From contig NTKT01000006.1 in the NCBI GenBank assembly GCA_002457055.1, positions 28,016 through 92,015 on the forward strand: a stretch of DNA of 64,000 bases, given 5' to 3'. Position 1 is the first letter of the stretch, and every line of letters begins with the position of its first letter. The stretch comes from Rhodobacteraceae bacterium MED-G08. Its GTDB lineage: Bacteria; Pseudomonadota; Alphaproteobacteria; Rhodobacterales; Rhodobacteraceae. Made by a program: the position numbers and the translations under genes. Positions 63,128-64,000 of the stretch are shown in pieces. Under the pieces are notes generated by a model. It was not told the DNA's origin and did not search any database. It saw nothing but the letters and a program-made list of their open reading frames with translations.

Positions 63128-64000
63128 ATGATTAGGTCAGTGTCGTTAAACAAATTCAATAATCCCGAATATACAATTTCCGGCGAGCGCCGCGCAAAAG
63201 TTGAGCTCAAGTCACTAAAAACTTTATGGTTCAATACTGGTACACTTTGCAACATTGAATGCAAAAATTGCTACATCAAAAGCTCACCTACAAATGATGA
63301 CTTAGTCTACATTAAAGTAGCCGAAGTCCAAAAATTCATTAATGAAGTTTCAAAGTTATCATTACCCGTTAGGGAAATAGGGTTAACCGGTGGAGAACCG
63401 TTCATGAACCCAGACATCACCAAAATAATTGAGCTATGCCTTTGTAAAGGATTCAATGTGCTTGTTCTTTCAAATGCAATGGCACCAATGATGCGTAAAA
63501 AAATCAAGTCGGACCTAATAAAACTTAATGACCAATATGGTGATCAAATAGTTATTAGAGTCTCACTAGACCACTGGGACTGCGTCAAACATGATGCAGA
63601 ACGTGGACTTGGAACATTCGAAAAAACAATCGAAGGAATGCGCTGGCTTAACAAACATAATATTAAAATGGCAGTAGCAGGTCGCTCTGAGTTTTCAGAT
63701 AATGAGCAGATTGCAAGGATGGGATATGAAGAATTATTTAGGTTACATAATTTTAAAATTGATGCGTTTAACCCATCTGAAACTGTACTTTTTCCTGAAC
63801 TTGAGGAAAATGCTGAGGTTCCAGAAATAACTGAATCTTGCTGGAATATTTTGAATAAGTCACCCAACGATTTGATGTGTTCTAACTCACGTATGGTCGT
63901 AAAGCGAAAGGGAGCAAGTCTCCCAAGTGTTGTCGCTTGTACATTGCTTCCTTATGATCTTGAATTTGATTTAGGCACTGAGTTAAAAAACTCATTAAAG
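63128..64000 (+). CDS. radical SAM protein (partial, runs off right edge)
   Basis: Frame open from ATG 63128 to the window end, 291 residues. A radical SAM cluster motif CNIECKNCY (CX3CX2C, about 41-48) lies after WFNTGTL. The SAM-binding glycine motif LTGGEPFMNP (about 86-95) follows. Extra Cys residues (SCW, MCS, ACT) appear near residues 237-280 and may bind an auxiliary cluster. The subfamily is not clear; MoaA/SPASM-like peptide or cofactor modification is possible. No partner gene is in view. Confidence 0.8.
   Translation, partial: MIRSVSLNKFNNPEYTISGERRAKVELKSLKTLWFNTGTLCNIECKNCYIKSSPTNDDLVYIKVAEVQKFINEVSKLSLPVREIGLTGGEPFMNPDITKIIELCLCKGFNVLVLSNAMAPMMRKKIKSDLIKLNDQYGDQIVIRVSLDHWDCVKHDAERGLGTFEKTIEGMRWLNKHNIKMAVAGRSEFSDNEQIARMGYEELFRLHNFKIDAFNPSETVLFPELEENAEVPEITESCWNILNKSPNDLMCSNSRMVVKRKGASLPSVVACTLLPYDLEFDLGTELKNSLK

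Overview
The window reads as a stretch of a marine, moderately AT-rich alphaproteobacterial chromosome. GC looks to be near 40% by eye; I did not compute it. It is densely packed with catabolic operons for methylated amines and related compounds. The alphaproteobacterial assignment rests on gene content: an Fdh1AB-type formate dehydrogenase, TmoXWV/Tdm, an MtkAB/Mcl serine cycle and a CdhR/carnitine locus. I found no rRNA, tRNA, CRISPR array, transposase or phage gene.

Region 1 (1-22.6 kb) is a one-carbon island. An NAD-dependent formate dehydrogenase (FdhB, FdhA; FdhA runs off the left edge) and a LysR regulator lie opposite a TMAO uptake and demethylation operon (tmoX-tmoW-tmoV-tdm). Tdm releases dimethylamine and passes formaldehyde to tetrahydrofolate. 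Next to it is a serine-cycle cluster: sgaA-mtkA-mtkB-ppc-glyA on the minus strand and, divergently, an atypical NarL/LuxR-type regulator, mcl and a glycerate kinase. One locus therefore covers C1 import, C1 release, C1 assimilation and C1 oxidation. Hydroxypyruvate reductase, enolase, malate dehydrogenase and the folate interconversion enzymes are not in the window.

Region 2 (22.6-30.5 kb) is mixed: a GPH-type sugar symporter, a VOC-fold protein, an integral membrane protein resembling AIG1/FAR-17a, a trio of very small genes (one too short for ordinary gene calling), a class V aminotransferase, an OYE/dimethylglycine-demethylase-like flavoprotein and an aldo/keto reductase.

Region 3 (30.5-38.6 kb) is a tightly overlapping operon: CoA-transferase, SMP-30 lactonase, DapA-family lyase, three-subunit FAD/[2Fe-2S] amine dehydrogenase of the LhpBEF/Oox type, and SDR. 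It is divergent from a class III aminotransferase. It looks like oxidation of a cyclic or opine-like amino acid, but the substrate is unknown.

Region 4 (38.8-45 kb) holds protocatechuate 3,4-dioxygenase subunits in alpha-beta order, a Bcr/CflA exporter, a PcaC-like decarboxylase, a truncated glutathionyl-hydroquinone reductase pseudogene, a pirin, a PfkB kinase and a LysE/RhtB exporter.

Region 5 (45-60.3 kb) is a quaternary-amine locus. It has a second betaine-type ABC importer (ATPase, permease, binding protein), an ADP-forming acyl-CoA ligase, an acyl-CoA dehydrogenase, a beta-keto acid cleavage enzyme (BKACE), a CdhR-like AraC regulator, carnitine dehydrogenase, a CaiD-like crotonobetainyl-CoA hydratase, a luciferase-like monooxygenase and an aldehyde dehydrogenase. 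Divergent from these are a RidA protein, an alpha/beta hydrolase and an AA_synth-family protein. The order suggests gamma-butyrobetaine -> carnitine -> glycine betaine. A related AAAAATC-centred motif occurs in all three promoter regions of this locus and is a candidate operator for the CdhR-like protein.

Region 6 (60.3-64 kb) has small stress- or unknown-type genes, HtpX and a radical SAM protein cut by the right edge.
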